From assembly GCA_963576565.1 (NCBI GenBank), contig OY755042.1:104399314-104463313 (forward strand): a DNA stretch of 64,000 nt, given 5' to 3'. Positions 36,207 to 47,908 of this stretch are shown here, one piece after another. The notes beneath the pieces were generated by a model that saw only the letters and a list, made by a program, of their open reading frames with translations, did no database searches and was not told where the DNA came from. Every line of letters starts with the position of its first letter. Positions within the stretch are counted from its first letter, which is position 1. Source of the DNA: Aspidapion aeneum (taxonomy: Eukaryota > Arthropoda > Insecta > Coleoptera > Brentidae). The position numbers and the translations under genes were made by a program.

Positions 36207-36394
36207 TGTCTATTACTTTTTTCTAAAAACTAGTTGATTGGGTAAAAATTTATCAAATTGTGGATTAAAATTGTGTTTTTTTTTTCAAACTAATTGTGCA
36301 TATTTATTGTGGACATTATAAATTGTGTTTAATGGCATCTATAAACCACTCTAAACTTTATTAACAAATTATAAATAAAAATATAAGTAGTTAC

Positions 36395-36471
36395 CTATGG
36401 AATGGTACTCCCTTACTTCTCTCGGACATTTTTCGACAAACCGCACATCTTTTACCTGAATTATTTCCCAT
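36395..36471 (-). pseudogene. THAP-like zinc-finger first exon, left arm
   Basis: On the minus strand an ATG at 36471 opens 25 codons ending at a CATAG|GTAACT donor: it contains KRCAVCRKMSERSKGVPFH. The Cys-x2-Cys pair followed by a Gly-Val-x-Phe-His block is the opening of a THAP DNA-binding domain as found in P-element-type transposases and host THAP genes. No further exon is joined to it in this window. Exon status is inferred from the donor and from conservation with the other arm. Confidence 0.55.
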
Positions 36472-37204
36472 TTTTCACAGAAAAAAAACATAAGTTTACA
36501 CGAAAAACGCAAAACGCCGCAAAATGTCAATATGGCCTCCGCCCAAACACAGCTGTATGTCGACATGATAAAGCACACGCATGCGCACTTGAAAATTCGC
36601 GTCCGCGAATTCAAATTTGCAATTGTTTCCAACGCCAGCTATGAGTGCTTCACTTTTCAATTCTTTTACCATGTATTTGGATGATTCTACAAAAATGGTG
36701 CTGTGGAGTGGGAATGCATATTTTTCAAACACAGACTGCAAATGAAGCACAGTTTTAGTTATAAGATTTAAAACGAAATGTTTTCTTTATGGAGCATTTG
36801 AGTTTAATGTATAAAAAAAATTGCAAGTTTATAATTTTTTTTATTACAAAGCAAATACCTCATTCCTCTGGTGTAGTCCCAAACCAAATATTAAAAACTC
36901 AAATTAAAAAAAATATCCTAATAAATAATATTTAACCTTGTCTTAACTATTTATCAAAAAATTGATAAAACTTAAGTTTGCAGTCATATTTTTGAAAATC
37001 CGAATTTACATCTTCTCCGGAAAATTTTACAATTTTAAACGTGCTCCATTTTTAATAACACAATATTTGTGAATACCACCGGTTAATTTCTAGAGAAAGA
37101 GACGGCCCTGGATATCTAATTTACTTGTGAGGGTGACAAGTTGTGACAGATAATGTCAACTTTAGTTTGGTTTAAGTTATAGATCTTTTTATTTTCGGCA
37201 GAAA

Positions 37205-37258
37205 ATGAGTTTTTTTTTGGAGGAATCAAAAAGGAACGCTTCAATTATCATCCCTCTG
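37205..37258 (+). other. Possible orphan exon with strong donor
   Basis: ATG followed by 17 more sense codons (MSFFLEESKRNASIIIPL) and a consensus donor CTG|GTAAGT. An acceptor-like TTTTCGGCAG lies just before the ATG, so it could be either an initial or a small internal exon. No partner exon is identified. It may be chance in AT-rich sequence. Confidence 0.3.
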
Positions 37259-37815
37259 GTAAGTAAATATTCGACTGATATCAATTGTATAATTTTTTTG
37301 TTGATTGTTTTAAAATTATAAGTATAGGAACTTTGTTTATATAAAACTTAAGTTGAGTAGTCTAAATAGATTTTGATTTAAATTGGAAAACCATTAAAAA
37401 ACTCATTCCTCTGGTACTCATCCCTCTGGAATTTTTATGAAATAAATCCTAAAATTCGGGAAAATGAATGTTTCTTAGCTTACACCTAATAAGTTACATA
37501 AATTTAAAAAAAATAAAATTATTTACTGTGCCGTACTGTTATTTAAAGGCAATGACCAAAAATGATATTCATATAGCCCACTTTTGGTAGAATCATCAAT
37601 TTATGTTATAACGTATTTGGTTTATACCAAAGACGTTATTATAGCATAAATACATGTTCAAAAAATCAAAGACGCAAATTCTCAAGTGCGCAGGCGTGTG
37701 TTTTGTCATGTAGACACACAGCTGTTGTGTGGTGGAGGCCATCTTTGTTATTTACTTACATTTATTTGCGGTGTTTTGCGTTTTTCGTGTAAAATTATGT
37801 TTTTTTCTGTGAAAA

Positions 37816-37887
37816 ATGAGAAATAATTCACGTAAAACATGTGCGAGTTGTGGAAAAATGTCCGGGAGAAGTAAGGGAGTACCATAG
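37816..37887 (+). pseudogene. THAP-like zinc-finger first exon, right arm, frameshifted
   Basis: Inverted duplicate of 36395-36471. It reads MRNNSRKTCASCGKMSGRSK and then a TAG, because a 5-bp deletion removes the Phe-His codons before the donor. The Cys-x2-Cys pair is kept. Confidence 0.55.
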
Positions 37888-38187
37888 GTAACTACTTATA
37901 TTTTTCTTTATAAATGTACACAATAAATCTGCACAATTAGCTTTAGGAAAAACTACAATTTTAATCCATAATTTGATCAATTTTCACCCAATCAACTAGT
38001 TTTTAGAAAAAAATAATACACATAACCCTAAACTTTTCACAATTGTCAAATAAAGTAGTGACGTAACGGAGGATGTTCCAAAACCACCAAAACTGACGCA
38101 TGCGCAGTAACTGAAATCCTGGACCTGGCTTCAAGCATCGCGTGCGAGAATGTATGGGTATGCCCCATATTTATGCTCTCACATATT

Positions 38188-39400
38188 TGGTTTATACAAA
38201 ACAGTAAATTAATACATGTGCAAATGGACTACAGATTGATCTTCGACATGTTAAAAGAGCACATAGTTTCTAAATCGTATGAGATTAGAACTTGTTTATA
38301 TTTTCTCTGGTTTGGAAAAGATTATTTTTTCATTAATCCGCTGGACAAAAATATAGCAACAAACATTTTTCTTATTATGTTTTCAAAGCCTTGGATATTT
38401 AGTATTAGATATTTATGCTAAACTCATAGTTGGTATAGAAATTAATAAAAATTTGAAATATGAGACATGGAAAAGCAGTTACAATCGAGATTAAAAATCG
38501 GTTTATGTAAATAGCAAAAACAGAGTATCTATAAAGAATTTAAAAGTTTGAGGAACTCCTACTGAGAAATACTGGACGGCCAAGAATATCATCTAAGAAG
38601 ATGTCAAGATAAGCCATTTATACCATCAGCAAAACCCTTGGCATATTTTAAAGAACGTTGTCATTGAGATAAAAATTCCAAAACTGTAAGAAGCGGTCTT
38701 GGGCAGTCCCGTGAGCATGATTAACTACAAATTTCAAACGGGAACGTACATTTTTTGGCTGGATCATGATTTATCTAAGTTGAACTAAATGCCTTTTTAC
38801 AGTTCTGGAATTTTTGTCAGTGACAACCATCTTAAAATCCTGCCAAGAGTTTTGTTGATGGTATCAATAAGTTGCCTTTACACATTAGTTTAATAAGACG
38901 ATTAAGTTTCTTAGATCAAAGATGGTTTGCTTTGACGGCAGAACAGATCTCCAGCTTTAAAATTATTTAGAGTTCTTCATACTATAGATTAATATAATAA
39001 TACATTTTCGGCTGTTTCAGTTCACCTGATACCCTGATTGTACATTTTCATAAATTGATTCTTGCATGACCCATATTTAAAATTTTCATTAGTTATTAGA
39101 CCACCTATCAGTTTAACATAAATAACTCAAACTAAATATCCAAGCCTTTAAAAACATGAGGAGATAAATGTTTGTTGCTATGTTTTTGTCCAGCAGAAAA
39201 GTGTGGTCAGTTTAATTTAAAAAAAAATATTTTCAAAACTAGAGAAAATATAGGTGAGTTCCTATCTCATATGGTTTAGAAAACATGTGCTCTTAAAAGT
39301 TGTTTGAAGCCAATCTGAACTTCTTGTGCATATGTACTTAATTTGCTTTTTGATATATTTTTATAATTTGTTGTTATAATTTTGTCCAATACTGTACTTA
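38188..39400. repeat. Large foldback, ~1.2 kb
   Basis: Approximate inverted repeat centred near 38780. Left blocks (TCGTATGAGATTAGAAC, GACAAAAATATAGCAACAAAC, CATTTATACCATCAGC, AAAATTCCAAAACTGTA) recur reverse-complemented at 39260, 39170, 38860 and 38800. The ORFs at 38173-38421 and 39276-39473 are parts of the arms without recognised similarity. Confidence 0.7.
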
Positions 39401-39596
39401 TACATTGCAGCAAAGTTCTTAACTTAGATATTTCTTGTTTTTTATCAAGAGAGAAATAAAACAAAAATAACAAAATTTATAAAAGTCACATGAATTTAGA
39501 CGCTTTAGAGTAAAAAGTCTGGTCAAATAAAAAAGTAACTTCCAAACATAAAAACAAACAAATAAATGATTATCTATGTATATCTACAGTATCGGC

Positions 39597-41132
39597 CAAA
39601 AGTAGAGATCCAGTTCTCAGTTCATGTGTTCCAGCAATTTTCCCCACAACATAAAGTAATTTTTTTTGTCACACTTAAAAAAAACCTAACAAAAATATTG
39701 TTCTTTGTGTAGTTTTAGGCAAAAAAGGTACCAATTGAAAGAAAAGTTATATGAGTCCTGAAAATTTCACAACAATTGAACAAAGAATTGTCTAGAGATG
39801 AAATTTTAAAATTGGTGAAAATAACTAATAATTCAAGATTTTTTCCAAATATTGATAATTTTTTCATTTATTTTGTCCAATTGTTTTAAAATTTTTACTT
39901 CTCTTTCCAATGGTAAGGGAGAGTGGTATTTAGAACGACATGTTTTGCTGTTTATATTAATGCTGTATTTTTTAAAAATCTTTGGAAATTATTGGGATTT
40001 ATTAAAAACAAGGTAAGCAAGTTTTTATTTTGCACATTTTTAAGATTCTAACCTTGTAACTTTTTTGTTGGGGTATTTTTACAAAATTGTTTATGTTGAT
40101 TTAAAGCTATGGGTTAGAGCTATAATTCTGCGAATTAACTGTCATATTATGTGTTTCCTAGTTTAAGGAAGTGACAAAAATGTAATAATTTGTACCCTGA
40201 TCCATAGTGGAAAATTTTGGTATGCCTTAAAACAAGGTTACTTTGCGCCCCCTGGTCCTACTTTGCTCCATTGCGAAAAAAAGTTCTTAGATATTCCACA
40301 TTAAAAATCTGCGCATGCACCACAACGCCACCACGCGTGAATTATCCGTTGCGAATTTGAATTTTCAAAGACGCGGTAGCCGCTGTTTTCCGCTTAGTCA
40401 TCTCGAGTTAATACCAGAGTGAAGTGCAGCTTGAAATTCCTTTAAAATTTGACCTCGAAAAATTTGGTGTCTAGTGCAGTTATCGATTTCTATGCAATAA
40501 AAACTTTAAAAACCAATATTTTTAAATTTTTTATTCACCATTTTGAATGTTTTGGAAAAAGCTAACTAAATATTGGATGTAGTTTCCGCCAACATATAAA
40601 ACACCAATGTTTTTTTTTGGTGGGGCAAAGTAACCTTGGACTATGGGAAACTTTGCTCCACTTTTTAAGTTAAAAAAATATTTATAATACTAAGTATTTT
40701 GTAATAAAAATGTCCTTTGTTAATTACCTATACCATGTGTTTTTCATTAAAACCAAAAAAACATTTTTTATGGTATAATTCTTGGTTCTTTGAATTTTTC
40801 GAATTAACTCTAAAAAGTGGAGCAAAGTAACCTCGTTTTATGGTGGTCCATAATCAGACAATGGGAGAAAATGGTCCAATTTGATTTTTCTAAATATATT
40901 AATATCTATTAAAATATTTAGTTAATAATATGCTTTTTTTTGTATTAACCTTAATAAAAAAACTGAACCGAACCGAACCCAACCTAGTGAAAATGTTTCA
41001 TTAAAACTTTTCAGTATAAAACTTCATTGAAACTCACATTTTTTTGTTATGGCGCCATGTGTGGGGACACCAGTCACATCCCCTTAGTTACGACACTGAC
41101 TGAGAAAAATTCACCACTTTTGGCCAATACTG
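39597..41132. mobile_element. Tc1-like element with TA duplication, interrupted
   Basis: Ends CAGTATCGGCCAAAAGT and, reverse-complemented, CAGTATTGGCCAAAAGT, each beside a TA. The length of 1536 bp includes a nested copy of the TA-flanked MITE. The CAGT-GGCCAAAAGT terminus is typical of Tc1-group transposons. No transposase frame is recognisable. Confidence 0.75.
40223..40846. mobile_element. Second copy of the TA-flanked MITE
   Basis: Matches 29851-30513 almost throughout, including GGTTACTTTGCGCCCC at the left and GGAGCAAAGTAACCTCG at the right. It lacks about 20 bp containing TATACGTTTACGTATA. Nested within the Tc1-like element. Confidence 0.8.
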
Positions 41133-41486
41133 TAACTTGAAAAACACTTGGTGTCACACAAAAAAAAATTAAAAAATTCTAGCTGTTAAAAATCAAAATC
41201 AACACTATAACCACAGAAATATAATATTAAAAATCTTTAGGGGTTGGATGATCATTTTAGATTCTTGCATAAGGCATTGAGATATTTATATATAACATTA
41301 AAAAGGAAAGTTAAAAAAGAAAAGACATTAACAAAACTTTTGGTAAACTAATTTTCGGTTTCAAGATACAGAGTCAAGTCAAAGTTAACTGGATTTTTGT
41401 AGATTTTTATTTCATCTTTTCTTCAACTTTCTTCAACCTTTTTTCAAAATTAAAAATCGAAATTTTAATCAATCATGTATTAAAAC

Positions 41487-42106
41487 TAGTGATGTAAATG
41501 GAAATATTTCAGTTGGAAATATTTCAATGGAAATGGAAATATTGGAAATTTCCGAAGATGTCCCGGAAATAGTGGGAATATTTAAAAAAATATTATCTTT
41601 CATATTTTGTAACCTTAGGGAGCGTTCTTAAATTGAGCAACGTAAAAATTCAGGAACTTTGAACCCCACCCCCCTTCTTAACGTATTTTCAAGAAAAAAA
41701 CATTAAAATAACATTGAGTGTAACGCAAGGCCAAAACCCCCCCTCCCCCCTTGAGCGTTACGTAATTTAAGGATATTCCCTTATAAGCATTAAACTTACT
41801 ATTGAACAAGTTTTATTTCCTATACTATTAAAGATTTTCAGGAAGTAGACAGGCAACACGATGTTATTGAGTGAATAGTGTAGTGTGTCAAGAATGAGAT
41901 TTTTGTTGTACAAATTTGACCTTATTTCTGTATATTTGTTTGAAGAATAACTCATGATTTGTGTTCATGTATAAGTCTTCTGCGTTTTCCGGTGTTTTGT
42001 TATGATTTTATAAATAAATATTTCATATATTTCCAATATTTCCATATATTTCCAACGTTTCAGGAAATATTTCCGAAAATATATTTCTGGAAATTTTACA
42101 ACACTA
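41487..42106. mobile_element. hAT-type element with perfect 8-bp duplication
   Basis: A 620-bp element. Ends TAGTGATGTAAATGG and, reverse-complemented, TAGTGTTGTAAAATT, flanked by ATTAAAAC at 41479-41486 and 42107-42114. Both ends carry clustered GGAAATATTT motifs in opposite orientation. A smaller inverted repeat lies inside (about 41618-41790; CTTAAATT with AACG(T/C) ends and poly-C tracts). Confidence 0.85.
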
Positions 42107-42513
42107 ATTAAAACAAAAATAACGAATTTAATTTGTAAAAAACATTGTCAAAGTTTTTATTGAAAAATCTAGGCTTTTCTTTTGATTTAATTTAAAAACA
42201 ATTTACCTACTCAAAAAATAAAATTTTAATAAATAAAAAAGTTATAGTTATAGAACCCCTCCGAAAATACAGTTTTCAAAAACTTTAAAAATTGCTTTCT
42301 ATATCAAAGTACAGTTTTTATCATTTTATCAAATATGTTTGTCTTGAAAATCAAGGTTCACAAGTGGGGGTTAGAGACCCTGTATGTATGACTTAATTTA
42401 GAGACTTTAGATTTAGTGACAAACCCATCAAAGTCACAAAAACTCAATTTTTTTTGTATGTTATTTTCTTTTCAAATGAATTGGTGTTTCATTAAAATAA
42501 TTTAAGTTGTGAG
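42107..42513. other. Repeat-derived stretch
   Basis: 42235-42330 resembles the family of the inverted repeat at 55351-56187 (GTTATAG, CTCC, GCTTTCTATATC order). AGAGACCCTGTATGTATGAC at 42371 repeats a block in family C at 10548. No gene. Confidence 0.45.
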
Positions 42514-44169
42514 TAGAGATGGGTAGTTCGCGAACGAACTAGAAAAATGAACTAGTTCATTCAACAAAGAAAATGAACTAGTTCACTTTTCTAAAATGAA
42601 CTAGTTCAAAGTGAACTATAAAGAAGCAACACACAATACTCTTAACCCAATTATTTCTGTACACTAGGAACGCGGCATCTGTTTTCCTGTTCATGAAATG
42701 CTGAACGAGCACAGAACACTGAACGAGTGAACGATACCGCGGTGTTTTCTACGATGACCGAACGAACTGTTAGAAATGAACTATTGAGTTGAACTAATAA
42801 GTAAAAATCGGCGTTCGTTCAGTCAGTTACTGTCGAATCACCTGTTTCGTTGCATTGACTGGCACGTCTAAGCTACGATGAACTAGGTATTTAAAGTTTT
42901 GATTTGATTGCGGAAAATTAAGGAACTGCTAGCCTAATAGAAAATAATAGGGCCATTTTGGGTCAGTTACTAACAATAACGGCAACATTTCAGGGTAAAA
43001 AAGATACATTAGAAATGCGGCATCTGTCTTCCTGTTCATGAAATGCTGAATGAGCACAGAACACTGAACGAGTGAACGATACCGCGGTGCTTTCTACGAT
43101 GAACGAACGAACTGTTAGAAATGAACTATTGAGTTGAACTAATAAGTAAAAACCGGCGTTCGTTTAGTCGGCTAGTCGAATCACCTGTTTCGTTGCATTG
43201 AGTGGCATGCTTAACCTACAATGAACTAAGTATTTCAAATTTGGATTTGATTACGGAAAATTAAGGAACTGCTAGCCTAATACAAAATAATAACATTTTG
43301 ACGAATGTCCAATTATTTGTTATGTATTTATACCTACTGTAAAATATTTTAGTAAAAAAAGCATTATAATAAAAATAATTTTAAACTTTTTTTGATTCTG
43401 CAAATATTTTAACGAAAAATTAAACAATTAAATAAAACAACTCAGAAATACGATAAACAGGTTTATTTTTTTTAACATATACGCTTTTGGATCGTTCATA
43501 CTCGTCTTTTGTCTTGGTTTAGTCATAAGTCTTGTCATAAGAAAGTTAAAACCACTGTTTCTTATGGGAGTGTTCATATAATGCTTTTGCTTTTGTTATT
43601 GATTAGTCTTTGTCTTAAGAGTTGCCAACTTTCAATCCTTAGGACAATGACTAAGACGAGTGACAGACATCAGCTGATATTTGTTGTTTTTTTTTACAGG
43701 GCGTCCGAAGAGCGCAAGCGCGCGGACGAAATTTTGAATTTACCGCCATTGATCATGTTTTTAACAGAAAATCTCAACATAACCTCAAAATTTTATTTGT
43801 ATTTTTTTCTTTTTCGCTTTTGTTCTTTCGTGTCTGTGTTTCGTGCACAGATTAGGTTAAATAAGATTGTTTTGTGTAGAAAATGGGCCTTTTTATTGAA
43901 ATTGATTTTTTTTTCAGTAGGTTATGACTAAGACTATGACAAAAACAAAGGACGAGTATGAACAGCCAATTTTGTTGAAGACAGCTAAGACTAATCAAAG
44001 GACAAAGACTAATCAAAAACAAAAGACTAAGACGAGTATGAACAATACTTTAATCAATATAGCCATTCTGTTAATAGTTCTACTTCTACTAATTCAGTGA
44101 ACTAGTTCATTTTGGTGAACTAGTTCACATGAACTAGTTCATTAAAATGAACTGCTAAGCACATCTCTA
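42514..44169. mobile_element. hAT-type element with TGAACTAGTTCA subterminal palindromes
   Basis: Left end TAGAGATGGGTAG; right end GCACATCTCTA. Flanked by GTTGTGAG (42506-42513) and GTTGTCAG (44170-44177), an 8-bp duplication with one mismatch. The 12-bp palindrome TGAACTAGTTCA or close variants occur several times near both ends. Internally, a block of about 280 bp is duplicated in tandem (from 42665 and 43015; both contain CCTGTTCATGAAATGCTGAA). A further inverted-repeat element is nested at 43492-44046. No transposase is seen. Confidence 0.85.
43492..44046. mobile_element. Nested inverted-repeat element
   Basis: Left end CGTTCATACTCGTCTTTTGTC and right end AAGACGAGTATGAACAAT are inverted repeats. 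Both sides carry several GACTAAGAC/GTCTTAGTC and AAGACTAATCAAA-type motifs. A 140-codon frame at 43509-43931 crosses it but shows no recognisable domain. Confidence 0.65.
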
Positions 44170-44656
44170 GTTGTCAGCAAAGAGTGAAATCAATAATTAT
44201 CATGCAACATCTAAACAAACATGTTTGTCTGTCACCCCGGGTATATGATTTGTCAAAAATCATTTATTTTTCTTTTCCAATGAAGAACAGAAGGTGCTTT
44301 TCTCTGAAAACAATGCTACAGTATAGAGGTTTTGACTTAAACACATTTGTTTAATGCTGCCAATTATTTTTGTTTTTTCTTATTTGAAATTTTAGGAAAA
44401 CCTAACCTTAAACTTTTTGGGCTCTTTAGCCAAACCTTTAAAAAGAAACTCCTTGTTTGGGAAAATTCTGATCAGGTGGTAATTTTTCTCTGTGTTGAAA
44501 GTTATTTTCTTTTTGAACACCTGATCATTTTGGCAAAAATCATGCACACTCTGCACACACTGGGAGTTTGAAGCGCCCCCCTGTATTTGGCAGGGGAATG
44601 AAGAACCACTTCCGTAAAGACACTGAAAGAAGTCACACATGTTTTAAGAGTAAGAC
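44170..44656. other. Gene-free stretch
   Basis: Contains overlapping frames at 44347-44640 on both strands. Near 44457 GAAAATTCTGATCAGGTG and 44515 CACCTGATCATTTTGGC form an inverted pair, so a small foldback is likely. No gene recognised. Confidence 0.4.
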
Positions 44657-45379
44657 CTCAGAGTAATAACATATAAAGAGAAGTAGTAACCCCGGTTTCG
44701 GCGGTCATTCATTCATTTGTTGGTAAACAATGTATCTTTTCCGCTGTTGCCGCCTCCTCTGCCTCTGTAAAATTTTATAAATAATAAGTAAGGTTCAACT
44801 TCTTACCTTACCAAAATATATCGTGCTTTGAGTTGGTTAGGCTATTCAAACCGTGCGATAATTTGTCATGCGCTTATTAGCCCGCGTCGCGTCGTTTTAT
44901 GCTGTGTATTTCTTATTACAATCTGCGATAAAATCTCATTTAGACAACATAATTTATGAACGGCCCCGTTTCCCACAATTTTTTCAGGACGCGGCAACAG
45001 GTGTATGGCATCATATTACGGATTTCGTGTTAGCAGGGCCGGGTTTCGTTTTGAGCTACTAGGACTATATCCCCAGGTAAAAGGGGAATCCTTTTTCCTA
45101 TTGTAGAGGATGATTAAATTAAAAAAAAAATTAGTCATTGTTCCAACAGTTTTAACCGGTATTAAGGATATTCTATTTTATTATTTTAAAATGCGGCTTT
45201 TCTGTTTGGAGAGTTGAAGCACTATTAACCATTCAAACGAAAATTTCATAGGATTGTTTTAATTTTCTCTAAGTATTTAGTAGTTTTGTAGTTTTTCTGT
45301 GTGAAACCACACCTTAAGGAAAACAAGCGTCTTGGAATTAAATAAATGGATCCATGACGGATCTGATACCTTCCTAGCC

Positions 45380-45845
45380 CATTAGCACACTCCACGTTAT
45401 ATCAACCTTGAATACAATAATAATATCTCCGAAATGAAAGCTCCTACAAACTTTTCGGTTATAACATAATTTTTTTCAAAAAACGTTTCAAACCGCATAT
45501 TGATGCAACGTTCCATTAAAAAGTTAGCATTTCTTAAACTTTTTAACTGTCAAAAAACTGTTATTAGCATTCACGAATTTTGACTAAAATCTAATCAGCT
45601 CGTTGCAGTATCGAGTACTATTTCACCTGAAAATTTCATGTAAATCGGTTAAGCGGTTTAGGAGCTATCGCGTTACGGACAGAGATACATACATACACAC
45701 ACAACACAGACGGACATCACGACGATATTGCTAGGGTAGGTCAAAATACACCCAAATAACACATTTTTGGTGTTGTGTCAAAAATTTTTTTTTGTCGAAA
45801 ACAATACCTTCTCTAGCCGTTGCTGTGCGGGCTAGGAAGGTAAAA
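45380..45845. repeat. Dispersed repeat fragment with GACGATATTGCTA and GGGCTAGGAAGG
   Basis: Contains AAATTTCATGTAAATCGGTT, ACATCACGACGATATTGCTA and GCGGGCTAGGAAGGTAAAAA. Related fragments lie at 22000-22210, 22385-22475 and, reversed, 33890-34080 in syntaxin intron 7. Class unknown. Confidence 0.6.
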
Positions 45846-45957
45846 AGAGGGCGGGCCGACTGCACACCAAGTGGTATAAGTCGTAGCCTTTAGACTGGAT
45901 TGTTTAGTTTATACTTGAAAACGGTTAGATATACTTACTTACTGAAACGTCCTGTTT

Positions 45958-47510
45958 AAAATAAACCAACACAAAAACATTTCATGTAAAAAAGAGCCAA
46001 GTACGCGAAAATGGCATTCCGTAAAAAGAAATGAGATAAAAGTAAGGCCAAGTTCTCCAATACAAATTTCATAATGAAAGATTTTTACTAGTTGGAAATT
46101 TTTTTCTAAACTTTGCTATTACAGCCAAACTTCTTTATGTTCAATTTAGCACTGTGCCTGAGTTATTTACAGCCGTAATAGCCAAGTTTAGAAAAACATT
46201 TCCAAACTAGTTTCTTACTTTCATTTTAAAATTTGTATTGGAGAACTTGACTTTACTTTTATCTTAATTCTTTTTACGGAATGCCGCGTACTTGGTTATT
46301 TTTACATGAAATGTTTTTGTTATGATTTGACTTATTTCTAAAAGAATTGGATAATATTTAATTTTTAAAATAGTAAAATATGCCGAATATTGTTCAAAAC
46401 TTTTGCAATCCCTTACTTAAAATTTTAAGGTCTTTTAGTTTTTTCCCATGGTTTTATCATAGCTGCTATCCGCCTTCCAAAGCTCAGCTCTCTAGCGTTT
46501 CTGAAAGTGGACAATGTTACTTTTGCATAACTTTATATGTATAGGGGAGGGAAGTAAATTAAAATTCTCGTGTTTTTAAATTTTTTCCTATAGTTTTATC
46601 ATAGTTCCTATCAGTCTTCCAATACTCAGCTCTCTAGCGTTTTTGGAAATGGGTAATGTTACTTTTACATAACTTGACATTTATAGGGGAGGAGAGTAAA
46701 TGAAAATTTTTGGGGTTTTTAAATTTTTTCCCATGGTTTTATCATAGTTTCTATCAGCTTTCCAGCGTTTCTGGAAGTGGGCTGTTACTTTTATATAAAT
46801 TTACATTTATAGGAGAGGGAAGAAACTTAAAATATTGGTGTTTTAAAATTTTTTCCTATAGTTTTATCATAGTGTCTTTCAGTCTTAAAAAGCTCAGCTC
46901 TCTAGTGTTGCTGGAAGTGAGCAGTGTTACTTTTACATAACTTTACATTTATATGGGAGGGAAGTAAATTAGAATTTTGGGGTGTTTTTTCCTATAGTTT
47001 TATCATAGTTCAAGTGGGTAATGTTACTTTTAAATAATTTTACATGTATAGGGGAGGGGAGTAAATTAGAATTTTGGGGCTTTTTGATTTTTTCCAGGGG
47101 TTTGGTTCATTCATATATCTGGAAGGACAGTAGAATTTTGATTTTCTATACATGAGTGAGTGAGTCAGTGAGTGAGTGGCAATTTCGACGTTTTTTGAAA
47201 TTTCGTAACTACTTTACTACTTTATAGAAGTCCATGAAACTTGGAGGGGTTGTTAACTCTATGAAGGTCTACGACTGTGCAAAGTATGAGATTCGTAGCT
47301 CTTTCCGAAGTAGAGTTTTCGATAGGTCAAATATGGGCTGAAATGTTTCAAGAAAAGATGGTATGGCAGCGCAAACTTGGCGAGGCACTGCCGTGCCCTC
47401 AGATAAAGACAATGGAAGTCCAAAGTTTTATTTCTACCCAATCATTGTCTACGAGTTTCAAACAAAAGATTATTTTTTCACTTATATAATGGCAACAAGT
47501 TTAATAAGGT
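45958..47510 (-). repeat. Family B dispersed repeat, longest copy, reversed
   Basis: At least five units of about 140 bp (AGCTCTCTAGCGTTTCTG motifs near 46486, 46626, 46757 and 46896), a (GAGT)n tract at 47150-47175, and a unique leader to about 47500. The tail is duplicated head to head (45970-46130 against 46185-46330), giving a hairpin as in copy 2. Short ORFs here are not genes. Confidence 0.75.
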
Positions 47511-47908
47511 GGGTCCTCAAGTCGTGAACGGTTAGCCCAGATATTCCTAAGCTCTAAGGTCGACACTGACAGTAACATGTGTTTGTATTAAATACAGTGT
47601 TGTCTTGGTCGTCGGACTCGGTATATTGAATTTTTGGTGTATTTTTCTGTGTGTTGAGTTTTATTTTTGAAAAAAAGAACTTAGTTGGACGTAAAAATAA
47701 ACAAGAAGTGCGATGATTCTGAAAATATTGTGAAAATTCAGCCCAGTGTCGTTTTTTCGAGATGATTCCAGTGACGCAGCTATGTTGCCATCGCCGGGGA
47801 TTCTGCAAATTCTAAGTTTTCAGGAATGACCGCCACGAATAGGGAAAATTTACACGGGGCCGCGGTTTACTTCTTCTCTTTATATTATTATTACTCTAAG
47901 AGTAAGAC

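Larger units (their letters stand above)
35533..38177. mobile_element. 2.6-kb inverted-repeat element carrying THAP-like exons
   Basis: Ends AGCATAAATATGGGGCATA and TATGCCCCATATTTATGCT. The left arm (35533 to about 36610, interrupted by a SINE) and the right arm (about 37670-38177) share GCGCATGCGTCAGTTTTGG, CTAGTTGATTGGGTAAAA and GCATGCGCACTTGA-type blocks. Each arm holds one copy of a THAP-like first exon. The centre contains several C(A/T)TCCCTCTGG motifs and a possible orphan exon. The superfamily is undetermined. Confidence 0.7.
44657..47900. mobile_element. 3.2-kb element with 8-bp duplication and CTYAGAGTAATAA ends
   Basis: Left CTCAGAGTAATAACATATA and reverse-complemented right CTTAGAGTAATAATAATAT, continuing into AAAGAGAAG and CCGCGG/CCCCGG blocks and GGCGGTCATTC. 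Flanked by AGTAAGAC at 44649-44656 and 47901-47908. The interior holds a repeat fragment (45380-45845) and a reversed family B copy (45958-47510). Frames at 44868-45062 and 47554-47808 are unassigned. hAT or P superfamily would fit the 8-bp duplication. Confidence 0.8.

Noticed and set aside
36369..36750. ORFs of 80-87 codons on both strands
   Set aside because: Shadows over the left arm of the THAP-bearing inverted repeat; the supported coding piece is the 77-nt exon in another frame.
43509..43931. 140-codon ORF
   Set aside because: Low-complexity Phe/Leu-rich translation of a nested inverted-repeat element; no domain recognised.
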